Source: an uncultured Bacilli bacterium (GTDB taxonomy: Bacteria; Bacillota_I; Bacilli_A; RF39; UBA660). From it: a stretch of DNA of 64,000 nucleotides. The DNA is taken from positions 129,001 to 193,000 of the forward strand of contig CAKORR010000002.1 in NCBI GenBank assembly GCA_934101595.1. The letters run 5' to 3'. The notes beneath the pieces were generated by a model, which was given only the letters and a program-made list of their open reading frames with translations, was not told where the DNA came from and made no database searches. Below, in pieces: positions 6,538 to 14,081 of this stretch. Position numbers and translations under genes: made by a program. Numbering within the stretch: the first letter of the stretch is position 1; each line of letters opens with the position of its first letter.

Positions 6538-9027
6538 ATGGGATTTTTAAGAAGATTATTAGATACGGAATATAAAGAATTAAAAAGGTTTGACAGAATA
6601 GCAAATGAAATTATAGAAATGGAGCCATCTATTGAAAAACTTACTGATGAAGAATTAAAGAATAAAACTAAGGAATTTCGAGATGAACTTGCAAATGGCA
6701 AAACAATTGATGATTTAGTTGTTCCTGCTTTTGCTGTTGCAAGGGAGGCTTGTTTTAGAGCGATTGGTGAAAAGCCATTCTATGTTCAGTTAATAGGCGG
6801 TTTAGCTATTCATTTTGGTAATATAGCCGAAATGAAAACTGGTGAAGGAAAAACTTTGACAACGGTATTACCTGCTTATTTAAATGCTTTAGAGGGAAAA
6901 GGTGTACACGTTGTAACTACTAATGAATATCTTTCAAGCAGAAATGCAGAATGGATGGGACCTATTTATGAATTATTAGGTTTAACTGTTGGAGTTAATT
7001 TAAGAGATTTATCACCAAAAGAAAAACAAGAGGTTTATAACAAAGATATTACATATTCAACTAACAATGAGATAGGATTCGATTATTTGCGCGATAATAT
7101 GGTTGTTAGAAAAGAAGATCGTGTTCAAAGAAAATTAAACTTTTGTATTATAGATGAGGTAGACTCTATACTTATTGATGAGGCTCGTACGCCATTAATT
7201 ATTTCTGGTGGACAGTTAAATACCGCTAGTCAATATATAGAGGCTGACCATGCTGTTAGAACTTTGAAAAATGAAGAAGATTATACAATAGATGAAAAAA
7301 CTAAATCTGTTTCTCTAACTGAAGAGGGAAGCGAAAAAATGGAAAAATATTTCCATTTAGCAAATTTGTATGATATAGATAACACTTCTTTAGTTCACAA
7401 TTTAAATCAGGCGTTGAAGGCTAATTATGGTTTTAAAAAAGATGTCGATTATGTTGTTAGTGATGACGAGGTAATTATAGTAGATCAATTCACTGGAAGA
7501 TTGATGCACGGACGTCAATTTAGTGATGGCCTTCATCAAGCACTTGAGGCTAAAGAGGGCGTTACAATAAACAGTGAAACTAGAACGATGGCTACAATTA
7601 CTTTCCAAAATTTATTTAGAATGTACAACAAGTTATCAGGAATGACTGGTACAGCTAAAACTGAAGAGGAAGAATTTAGGAATATTTACAATATGTATGT
7701 AATAGAAATTCCTACTAATAAGCCAGTTATTAGGGAAGATTTAGCTGATTTAGTATATAGTAATGCTAAAGGAAAGTATAAAGCTATTATTAATACTGTT
7801 AGAGAAATTCATGAAACGGGAAGGCCAATATTAATAGGTACTATTTCCGTTGAAGCCAATGAATATTTGAGTTCTTTACTTAAAAAAGCTGGATTGAAAC
7901 ATGAAATTTTGAACGCCAAGAACCATGAACGTGAGGCCGAAATAATTGCTCATGCTGGAGAAAAAGGTGCGATAACACTTGCTACAAATATGGCTGGACG
8001 TGGAACCGACATTAAACTAGGTGAGGGCGTAAGAGAGTTAGGCGGACTTTGTGTTATCGGAACAGAAAGACATGAATCTCGTCGTATAGATAATCAGTTG
8101 CGTGGACGTGCTGGAAGACAGGGCGATCCTGGTATGAGTCAATTTTTTGTTTCGTTTGAAGATGATTTAATGAGAAGATTCGGAACTGATAGAATTAAGG
8201 TAATGCTAGAAAGTATAGGTGTAAAAGATGATCAAGCTATAAGATCTAAAGCCCTAACTAGAAGTATTGAAACTGCTCAGAAAAAAGTTGAAGGAAACAA
8301 CTACGATATAAGAAAAAGTTTACTTGATTATGATAATGTTTTGAACGAACAAAGAGAAATAATATATAATCGACGTAATGAAGTTTTAGATCAGGAAAGC
8401 ATCCATGATAGAGTTTTGGAATCATTCAAAAACACAGCGGAGGAACTAGTTTCTAGTCATATTGACCCAGAGGGATATTTGACTGAAGATGATAAAAAAG
8501 AAATAGTAGAATATGTAAATACAAATTTCTTAAAGAAGAGTAATTTAAAAGTTAAAGATATAGAAGATTTAAGTGTTGAAGAAACAATTGATTTTATAAA
8601 TGATTTAATTGTTAAGGATTATGACAAAAAAATGAAAGATGCCCCAATGATTAATGAATTTGAAAAAGCTATTACTTTGCGTGTTATCGACAATAGTTGG
8701 GTAGATCACATGAGTGCCATGGAACATTTAAAAGAGGGAATCGGATTAAGAGGATATGGCCAAGTTAATCCAATCCAAGCTTATACTATGGAAGGCTTTG
8801 AGATGTTTGATCAGTTGTTAAATAAAATTGATAATACAGTGGCACAATTTTTACTTAAGGCTGAGGTAAGACAAAACGTTGAAAGAAAACAAACATTAAA
8901 AGGAAAAGCAAATGATGGAAAAGAAAAATTAAAATCACAGCCAAAAAGAGTAAGTAAGCGTGTTGGAAGAAATGATCCATGTCCTTGTGGCTCAGGACGC
9001 AAGTATAAACAATGTTGTGGTAAATAG
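6538..9027 (+). CDS. secA: SecA preprotein translocase ATPase
   Basis: 829 residues, full length for Gram-positive SecA. Walker A is MKTGEGKT (99-106), the DEAD-like Walker B is DEVDSILID, and the helicase motifs NMAGRGTDI and QLRGRAGRQGDPG are present. The zinc-binding tail CPCGSGRKYKQCC (about 815-827), which binds SecB or ribosomes, ends the protein. The start is ATG 6538: GGAGGT at 6525-6530 fits it, while the ATG at 6523 overlaps that site. prfB, the usual downstream neighbour, lies 16 kb away here. The last 44 bases recur at 10621. Confidence 0.97.
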   Translation: MGFLRRLLDTEYKELKRFDRIANEIIEMEPSIEKLTDEELKNKTKEFRDELANGKTIDDLVVPAFAVAREACFRAIGEKPFYVQLIGGLAIHFGNIAEMKTGEGKTLTTVLPAYLNALEGKGVHVVTTNEYLSSRNAEWMGPIYELLGLTVGVNLRDLSPKEKQEVYNKDITYSTNNEIGFDYLRDNMVVRKEDRVQRKLNFCIIDEVDSILIDEARTPLIISGGQLNTASQYIEADHAVRTLKNEEDYTIDEKTKSVSLTEEGSEKMEKYFHLANLYDIDNTSLVHNLNQALKANYGFKKDVDYVVSDDEVIIVDQFTGRLMHGRQFSDGLHQALEAKEGVTINSETRTMATITFQNLFRMYNKLSGMTGTAKTEEEEFRNIYNMYVIEIPTNKPVIREDLADLVYSNAKGKYKAIINTVREIHETGRPILIGTISVEANEYLSSLLKKAGLKHEILNAKNHEREAEIIAHAGEKGAITLATNMAGRGTDIKLGEGVRELGGLCVIGTERHESRRIDNQLRGRAGRQGDPGMSQFFVSFEDDLMRRFGTDRIKVMLESIGVKDDQAIRSKALTRSIETAQKKVEGNNYDIRKSLLDYDNVLNEQREIIYNRRNEVLDQESIHDRVLESFKNTAEELVSSHIDPEGYLTEDDKKEIVEYVNTNFLKKSNLKVKDIEDLSVEETIDFINDLIVKDYDKKMKDAPMINEFEKAITLRVIDNSWVDHMSAMEHLKEGIGLRGYGQVNPIQAYTMEGFEMFDQLLNKIDNTVAQFLLKAEVRQNVERKQTLKGKANDGKEKLKSQPKRVSKRVGRNDPCPCGSGRKYKQCCGK
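8984..9027 (+). repeat. secA 3' end, copy 1 of an imperfect direct repeat
   Basis: These 44 bases recur at 10621-10664 with 8 mismatches by hand count; the longest exact run is 14 bases. Beyond the stop codons both copies also share ATAAAATAAGGG inside their terminators. Confidence 0.7.
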
Positions 9028-9028
9028 C

Positions 9029-9056
9029 TAAAAGCCCATAAAATAAGGGCTTTTTT
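9029..9056 (+). terminator. Terminator after secA
   Basis: AAAGCCC (9031-9037) pairs with GGGCTTT (9047-9053), followed by T-rich sequence. Confidence 0.8.
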
Positions 9057-9155
9057 GATGTATAAAAATAAAAAAATATTTTAGATACCCAAAAATAAGG
9101 TTAAAATACAAAATTTTTGTACGGCTAAAAATCGTAATATTCCCTTTATTTATAA

Positions 9156-9338
9156 GGATTTGCAGAGATTTATACAAGAAAAAAAGGTGAAAATGAAAGA
9201 ATAATTGATCCAGCGGAAATGTTTTTATTTCAAGATGGTTGGTACTGCGCAGCTTTCTGTGAAAAGAAACAAGATATTAGGCATTTTGAATTAAAAAGAA
9301 TAATAAAGTACGAATTATTAAATGAAAAATATGAGTAG
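9156..9338 (+). pseudogene. Remnant of a WYL-domain transcriptional regulator
   Basis: An open frame of 60 codons with no start codon or binding site, entered after a TAA at 9153-9155. It contains GWYCAAFCEKKQDIRHFEL followed by KRI, which matches the WYL-domain core where WYL-x-A-Y-C and R-x-F-x-L-D-R-I are typical. The DNA-binding N-terminus is missing. The rest of 9057-9389 holds no other gene. It is a decayed end of a regulator gene. Confidence 0.6.
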
Positions 9339-9389
9339 ACGAAATATTACCTCTTTTTGAGTTATATTGAACTTGAAAGGAGATTTTTT

Positions 9390-10313
9390 ATGGAAAAAAA
9401 CATGAAAGTTAATTTTGATTTTTTAAAAGCAAGGGTGATAGATTCATTAGACAATACTGACTTAGAATTTATTAGAAGTGAATTATCTAAATTAAGTGAA
9501 CCAACATTATTTAGTGGTGTTGGAGGATCAAGTGTAGTTAGTGAATTTGGCGCTAAAGTTATTAATACTAAAAATGGTATAATTTCAGTAAATAGTGAAC
9601 CAAGAGATTTTTTATACCGAAACAATGGTGAATTTAGAAATGTAGTAGCATGTAGTTATAGTGGAAATAATTATGGAGTAGAATTAGCCTTTTTAAATGG
9701 CTTAAGAAAATACTTGTTATCAAACAATTCATTCGATGATAGTGATGTGACTTATTTAAAATATGGTACTACCATCGATAAAGAAAGAAGTTTTATATCA
9801 CTTGGTGCAACATTGATTCCTATAAGTATATTAATGAACTATTATTTAGATGGAAAAAACAATCCAATGTTAGATTGCATAGGAGAATCATCGTTCAATT
9901 TTGATTTAGAAAGTGATGTCTATGAAATATTCAGTGGCTATGATACCAGTACCGCATCAAAGTACTTAGAATCTACAATGGTTGAATCTGGTATTGGAAT
10001 ACCTATAGTTCATGATAAGTATTCTTATTGTCATGGAAGAAGTACACTTGGTATTAATTATAATGGTATAGCGATTTATTATAATAGGAATACTGAATTC
10101 GATCTAATGATATTGGAGGAACTTAAAAAGTATTATAGTATGATCATCATTGTTGATTCTAAATTTAAAGATCAAATACTAGATGATTTTCAGATGCTTA
10201 TCCAAAGCATGTATCTAACAAAGTATATTGCAGAGAAAAAATTAAAAGATTTATCCAAAGTAGAATACTCACCAATAGTAAAAAAATTGTATAAATATAG
10301 TGGACAAATTTAA
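9390..10313 (+). CDS. SIS-domain protein, putative phosphosugar isomerase or binding protein
   Basis: 307 residues from ATG 9390, with AAGGAG upstream. SIS-fold signs are LFSGVGGSSVVSEFGAKV near 50-67, ACSYSGNNYGVELA near 97-110 (the serine-rich phosphosugar loop) and IVHDKYSYCHGRSTL near 205-220, where His-Gly-Arg is common in sugar isomerases. SIS domains bind or isomerise phosphosugars such as glucosamine-6-phosphate. The substrate cannot be read from sequence. It stands alone, between a regulator remnant and an RNA-like region, inside the patch flanked by the secA-end repeats. Confidence 0.7.
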   Translation: MEKNMKVNFDFLKARVIDSLDNTDLEFIRSELSKLSEPTLFSGVGGSSVVSEFGAKVINTKNGIISVNSEPRDFLYRNNGEFRNVVACSYSGNNYGVELAFLNGLRKYLLSNNSFDDSDVTYLKYGTTIDKERSFISLGATLIPISILMNYYLDGKNNPMLDCIGESSFNFDLESDVYEIFSGYDTSTASKYLESTMVESGIGIPIVHDKYSYCHGRSTLGINYNGIAIYYNRNTEFDLMILEELKKYYSMIIIVDSKFKDQILDDFQMLIQSMYLTKYIAEKKLKDLSKVEYSPIVKKLYKYSGQI

Positions 10314-10341
10314 GCACACTAATTTTTGTTTTTATGTTCAA

Positions 10342-10369
10342 TTGCTTACTTTTTAAATTATAGTATAAT
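10342..10369 (+). promoter_or_regulatory. Promoter driving a noncoding region
   Basis: TTGCTT (10342-10347), 16 bases, then a perfect TATAAT (10364-10369). No ORF of note follows for 450 bases, only the hairpin array. Confidence 0.55.
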
Positions 10370-10375
10370 TTATTT

Positions 10376-10530
10376 GGCAGTATATTTATAAATATACTAT
10401 ATTAAATAAAATTTTTAGGAAAGAAATTTATATCTGCACACGACAGTTCCTATTAAAATGGGAACATTGTGCACATTTTGTGCTCATTAACCTAAAAACA
10501 TATAGTAAAAATAATACTATATGTACCATT
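10376..10530 (+). ncRNA. Putative structured RNA with several hairpins and an alternative pairing
   Basis: Within the 508-base gap after the SIS gene. A 10-bp palindromic stem lies at 10379-10398. A closing helix TTTTTAGG (10412-10419)/CCTAAAAA (10491-10498) encloses a stem TGCACA (10435-10440)/TGTGCA (10468-10473) with inner GTTCC/GGAAC (10446-10450/10461-10465). GCACA at 10471-10475 can instead pair with TGTGC at 10479-10483, which excludes the first form. A 9-bp stem 10498-10506/10516-10524 follows. I match it to no known riboswitch or small RNA class. No downstream ORF is properly placed for control. Confidence 0.45.
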
Positions 10531-10619
10531 TATACAGTATCTGTTTAGACCTTTTAAGCCTTGTAAAATCTATAATACTACATATATTTCATAGTGTTAT
10601 ATGTAAAGGAAAAGGGTGA

Positions 10620-10664
10620 ACTTGTGGCTCTGGTAAGAAGTACAAACAATGTTGTGGCAAATAA
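10620..10664 (+). pseudogene. SEC-C motif fragment, second copy of the secA 3' end
   Basis: The frame reads TCGSGKKYKQCCGK and then stops; an in-frame TGA stands directly before it at 10617-10619, so it cannot be part of a longer protein. It equals the last residues of SecA. This is the second copy of the 44-base repeat at 8984-9027. It is either the displaced original secA end or a diverged duplicate. Confidence 0.65.
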
Positions 10665-10712
10665 CTCGCAGCCTCTGATAAAATAAGGGAAAACGCGAGT
10701 TTTTTTTATCAA
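10662..10712 (+). terminator. Terminator after the second secA-end copy
   Basis: AACTCGC (10663-10669) pairs with GCGAGTT (10696-10702), with inner CCT/AGG, and eight T follow. Its loop contains ATAAAATAAGGG, also found in the terminator of the real secA. An 11-base direct repeat (TGGAGCCACTT and TGGAGCCATTT, with one mismatch) lies just beyond at about 10733-10755. Confidence 0.65.
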
Positions 10713-10833
10713 AAAATTGCCCAAAATATGGGCTGGAGCCACTTTGGAGCCATTTTGATTTAAATATTGGACTATACAAGTAAAATTTATTATGGCTTCA
10801 TGGTATAATTATGTATGAAAGTTGGTGATTAAA

Positions 10834-11308
10834 TTGAATTATGAAATAATTGATGTAAAACAAGAGGAAAAAGAAAAGTTATATAAATTATTACAGTATG
10901 CTTTATATGATGGTTCGCAATACATTGATAATGACATAAATGAAGATTGTATATTTGAATATAGATGGTTTGATAATTATTTTACCGATAATGATCGAAA
11001 TTCATATTTTATTAAAAGTGGAAATGCCTGTAGGAATGGTTATGGTAAACGAGAATTTGAAATTTAATAAAGACGGTAAATGCATTGCCGAGTTCCTAAT
11101 AATGCCAAGATTCAGAAGAAATCATATTGGTAAAAAGGTTGCATATGAAATATTTGAAAAATTTAAGGGCAATTGGGAAGTTCAACCGATGGAGAATAAT
11201 CCTATTGCACATTCATTTTGGAAGAATATTATATCAGAATATACAAATGGTAATTATATAACTAAAAATGATGGAATAGAGGATGTATTCATTTTTAATA
11301 ATAAATAG
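10834..11308 (+). pseudogene. GNAT-family acetyltransferase interrupted by a frameshift
   Basis: Two overlapping frames make one protein. The first (start TTG 10834, to stop 11067) gives the N-terminal half, including EYRWFDNYFTDNDRNSYFIK. The second frame carries on from near 11028 with PVGMVMVNEN and the acetyl-CoA loop PRFRRNHIGKKVAYEIF to 11308. One base gained or lost near 11020-11030 (GTGGAAATGCCTG) separates them. A TATAAT at 10804-10809 is the likely -10. It could be a pseudogene or an assembly error. Confidence 0.65.
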
Positions 11309-11320
11309 AGGTGTTAATTT

Positions 11321-11803
11321 ATGCAAATAGTAGAATATGAAAATAAGTATTTAGGAGATGTCAAAGACTTATTGGTTGAACTTGAAGAGTATATTGTATC
11401 AATAGATAAAGATCATTTGGATCAAGTTCATCCTGAATATAGGGAAAAAATGGCAGTTTTAGATTTAGAAGAAGTTAATAAGAACAACGGTAAATGTTAT
11501 TTGGCAGTAGAAAATAATAAAGCAATTGGCTTAATCATGGGTTGCATATTCCCATATGATGAATATGATTATCTAGACTATAAATGTCCAAAAAGAGGAG
11601 AAATTACAGAATTAATCGTTACAAATAAAATTAGAAGTAAAGGCATAGGTCAAGAACTAATAAATAAAATGGAAGAATACTTTAAATCCGTTGGATGTGA
11701 ATATGTAATAGTTGATGTATTCGCCTACAATGATATTGGTAAGAATTTTTATAATAAAAAAGATTATCATGCAAGAATGGAAACAATGATAAAGAAAATA
11801 TAG
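11321..11803 (+). CDS. GNAT-family N-acetyltransferase
   Basis: 160 residues with the GNAT order: N-terminal helices, the strand AIGLIMGCIF (about 68-77), then ITELIVTNKIRSKGIGQELINKM (about 92-114), whose R-x-x-G-I-G is the acetyl-CoA pyrophosphate loop, and a final YNDIGKNFYNKKDY. The substrate is unknown. AGAGGTG precedes the ATG. The next gene begins in the stop codon. A broken copy of its middle part lies at about 12195. Confidence 0.85.
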   Translation: MQIVEYENKYLGDVKDLLVELEEYIVSIDKDHLDQVHPEYREKMAVLDLEEVNKNNGKCYLAVENNKAIGLIMGCIFPYDEYDYLDYKCPKRGEITELIVTNKIRSKGIGQELINKMEEYFKSVGCEYVIVDVFAYNDIGKNFYNKKDYHARMETMIKKI

Positions 11804-12171
11804 TGATCGAAGTAAACAATATGAAGCACAAAATGAAATTAAATAATAATCCGTTTATGTGTATTAAAAATGGAACTAAAACCATTGAATTGCGATTAAA
11901 CGATGAAAAAAGAAAGCAGTTAAATGTAAATGATGTAATTGAGTTTACTAATAAAGATACACAAGAAGAAATGATTGTTAAAATCAAAAATTTATATCAT
12001 TATGATTCTTTTACAGAATTGTACAAACACTTTGATAAAGTAAAAATGGGATATGGTGAAAATGATATTGCTGATCCAAAAGATATGGAAGAATATTATG
12101 CAAAAGAAGAGCAAGAAAAATATGGCGTTTTAGGAATAGAAATAGCAGTCGTGCAAAAAAAGAAGCCCTAA
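11803..12171 (+). CDS. ASCH-domain protein, probable RNA-binding
   Basis: 122 residues from GTG 11803 (overlapping the previous stop by one base), or 116 from ATG 11821, which matches the usual family start MKHKMKLNNNPF. The ASCH signature is seen in CIKNGTKTIELRLNDEKR (about 24-41) and VNDVIEFTN. ASCH proteins share the PUA-like fold and bind nucleic acid; some hydrolyse modified nucleosides. Neither start has a strong binding site. It is probably cotranscribed with the acetyltransferase. Confidence 0.8.
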   Translation: MIEVNNMKHKMKLNNNPFMCIKNGTKTIELRLNDEKRKQLNVNDVIEFTNKDTQEEMIVKIKNLYHYDSFTELYKHFDKVKMGYGENDIADPKDMEEYYAKEEQEKYGVLGIEIAVVQKKKP

Positions 12172-12194
12172 TTTACGAAAATCTGACATTACCT

Positions 12195-12295
12195 ATTGAA
12201 AGCGGCATAGCGATAGGTTTAATTATGGGATCAATTCCATCTTATAGTGAATTTGATATCTATATTATAAATGTCCAAAAAGGATATCATTTTAG
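12195..12295 (+). pseudogene. Decayed partial copy of the neighbouring GNAT gene
   Basis: About 70 bases align with the intact gene around 11521-11598: AIGLIMG is kept, while the following YKCPKR can be read only after a frame change. There is no start codon or binding site. It marks a past tandem duplication or recombination in this patch. Confidence 0.6.
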
Positions 12296-12320
12296 AAAGT
12301 TTACGGATATTAAAAAAATT

Positions 12321-12360
12321 AAAATAAGAAAGTTTAAGCTATTATAAACTTTCTTATTTT
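12321..12360. terminator. Bidirectional terminator
   Basis: A 16-bp stem (12321-12336/12345-12360) with A-rich and T-rich flanks, between the + strand accessory genes and the - strand uvsE. Confidence 0.85.
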
Positions 12361-12362
12361 AA

Positions 12363-13283
12363 TTAAACAATAAAAGTAGTATCATCAATAAATTTATAAT
12401 TTGTTTTATATTTTATATATCTCACCAATCTAAATAAGCTATCATCTTTTGCTTTACATTCCAGCATAATGTCAACATCTTTGTTATAAACTTTTAGTAT
12501 TTCAATGAAGTTTATAAAATCATCTCCATCAATATATTCGGCGTGACTTCTAAAGTCCTTTTTATTTTTTGGCGTTGAAAAATGCATTTTAGCTGTCATA
12601 TTTTTCCAACTATTAAAAATATCTTCAAAATTAAGGTTACTTTTGTTGCATAAATGATGGTGATAATCAAAAACGACAGGAATATTAGTTGATTTAGAAA
12701 TCTCTAAAACATCTTCGACGTTAAATACTTTATCATCATTTTCAATAGCTATACATTTCTTTAGGTAGGATGGCAACTTATTATAAGAATTAATGAATCG
12801 TTTAATGGAATTTTCTTTTCCAAATACACTACTACCAACATGAATAACTAACAATTTGTTCTTGACATTTAATGCATCCAATAAATTATAGTGATAGTTA
12901 AGAATATCTATGGAACTTTTTATAACTTCATTTTTAACACTATTGATAACGCAAAATTGGTCGGGATGAAAATCGACTCTCATATTACTTTCTTTAATTT
13001 TTTTTCCAATAAGATCATAGTAATTTACATATTTTTTTATATAATCGAAAAAAACATCTTCTTTAGTAGCTAGTGGAATAATTCTTGAGGATAGTCTATA
13101 AAAATGAATATTATTTTTGATATTATAATCAATTATATTATTTAAAGCTTCTAGATTAGAAATAATTACATTATCTAGTTTTTTCATATCTTTATTTTTA
13201 ATATACTCGCTATAGGTAAATGGGCTTGATGAGGTATAATTTATACCATTACATATCGAAGCATATCCAAGTCTAACTTTCAT
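12363..13283 (-). CDS. uvsE: UV damage endonuclease
   Basis: 306 residues of the UvdE/UvsE family, a TIM barrel related to endonuclease IV. The start MKVRLGYASICNGI is typical. Metal-binding blocks are visible as FHPDQFCVI (about 101-109), LLVIHVGS, IAIENDD, VVFDYHHHLC and KMHFSTPK. The enzyme nicks DNA 5' to cyclobutane dimers and 6-4 photoproducts, independently of UvrABC; in Bacillus it protects spores. It is a single gene facing the accessory patch. Confidence 0.94.
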   Translation of the reverse strand: MKVRLGYASICNGINYTSSSPFTYSEYIKNKDMKKLDNVIISNLEALNNIIDYNIKNNIHFYRLSSRIIPLATKEDVFFDYIKKYVNYYDLIGKKIKESNMRVDFHPDQFCVINSVKNEVIKSSIDILNYHYNLLDALNVKNKLLVIHVGSSVFGKENSIKRFINSYNKLPSYLKKCIAIENDDKVFNVEDVLEISKSTNIPVVFDYHHHLCNKSNLNFEDIFNSWKNMTAKMHFSTPKNKKDFRSHAEYIDGDDFINFIEILKVYNKDVDIMLECKAKDDSLFRLVRYIKYKTNYKFIDDTTFIV

Positions 13284-13381
13284 GCAATCACCAATATTAA
13301 TATAACCAAAACAAGCAAATTAAAACATTTTAATGATTTTTAAATACTATTTTGATATAATTATTATGAGGAGGAAATAAT

Positions 13382-14080
13382 ATGGCGTTGATAACTTGCC
13401 CTGAGTGTGGTAAAAAGATGAGTGATATGGCAGAAAAGTGCCCTCACTGTGGGTATTCTTTGAAGAAGGATTCCAGTAGTAAAAAAATAAACTTTGAAAA
13501 TATAAAAGGAAAATGGGATAACAAATATTTATTAATTATTTTAATTATCTTAATAGGTGGTTATTTTTTATTTTTTAATAATCCGACAAAGAATGGTAAC
13601 AAAACAAATAATCCGTCCGAATTAAAGCCTAATGCTAATGGGAATTATGAATTTAATCAAAATGGCAAATATTTTGAATTTCCAACTAGTTATAAGGTTT
13701 TTGTTGATAGTAATGGTACTATTTATGTAGGACAAAACATTGATAATCAAGGTGCTTTAGTTCCATATATTATGATTGAAAAATACAAAGGTTATAGTGA
13801 TTGTGCAGAATTACTTAAAGAATTAACAAATGAAATTGGTAAATCCTATATTGATGCAAGAATATTAATTGATTTAGTGAGTGCTAATATTGGAAATAAA
13901 TTTGTTTATGGTATGGCGTTTGGTTATACTTCAAGCAATCATGCAGTGGTTGATAATAGATATGCATTCATGGTTGGAAACAGTATGTATTTAGTTACGA
14001 GTAAGGAAGAGAATGTAAATTCCGATGAGATTAATAATGTTGTAAAAATTATAATAGAAAGTTTAAAAGAGGTTGGTTAA
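13382..14080 (+). CDS. Zinc-ribbon membrane protein of unknown function
   Basis: 232 residues. An N-terminal zinc ribbon CPECGKKMSDMAEKCPHCG (6-24) is followed by a linker, one membrane segment (about 51-66) and an extracytoplasmic part of about 165 residues without a known domain. The order puts the ribbon in the cytoplasm. AGGAGG precedes the ATG. It ends two bases before the start of a PrsW-type gene whose N-terminus has the same kind of ribbon, so the two proteins may work together. Confidence 0.75.
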   Translation: MALITCPECGKKMSDMAEKCPHCGYSLKKDSSSKKINFENIKGKWDNKYLLIILIILIGGYFLFFNNPTKNGNKTNNPSELKPNANGNYEFNQNGKYFEFPTSYKVFVDSNGTIYVGQNIDNQGALVPYIMIEKYKGYSDCAELLKELTNEIGKSYIDARILIDLVSANIGNKFVYGMAFGYTSSNHAVVDNRYAFMVGNSMYLVTSKEENVNSDEINNVVKIIIESLKEVG

Positions 14081-14081
14081 A

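Noticed and set aside
10597..10779. A - strand open frame across the SEC-C fragment
   Set aside because: No ribosome binding site and no domain; the + strand carries the recognisable secA-end sequence and its terminator.
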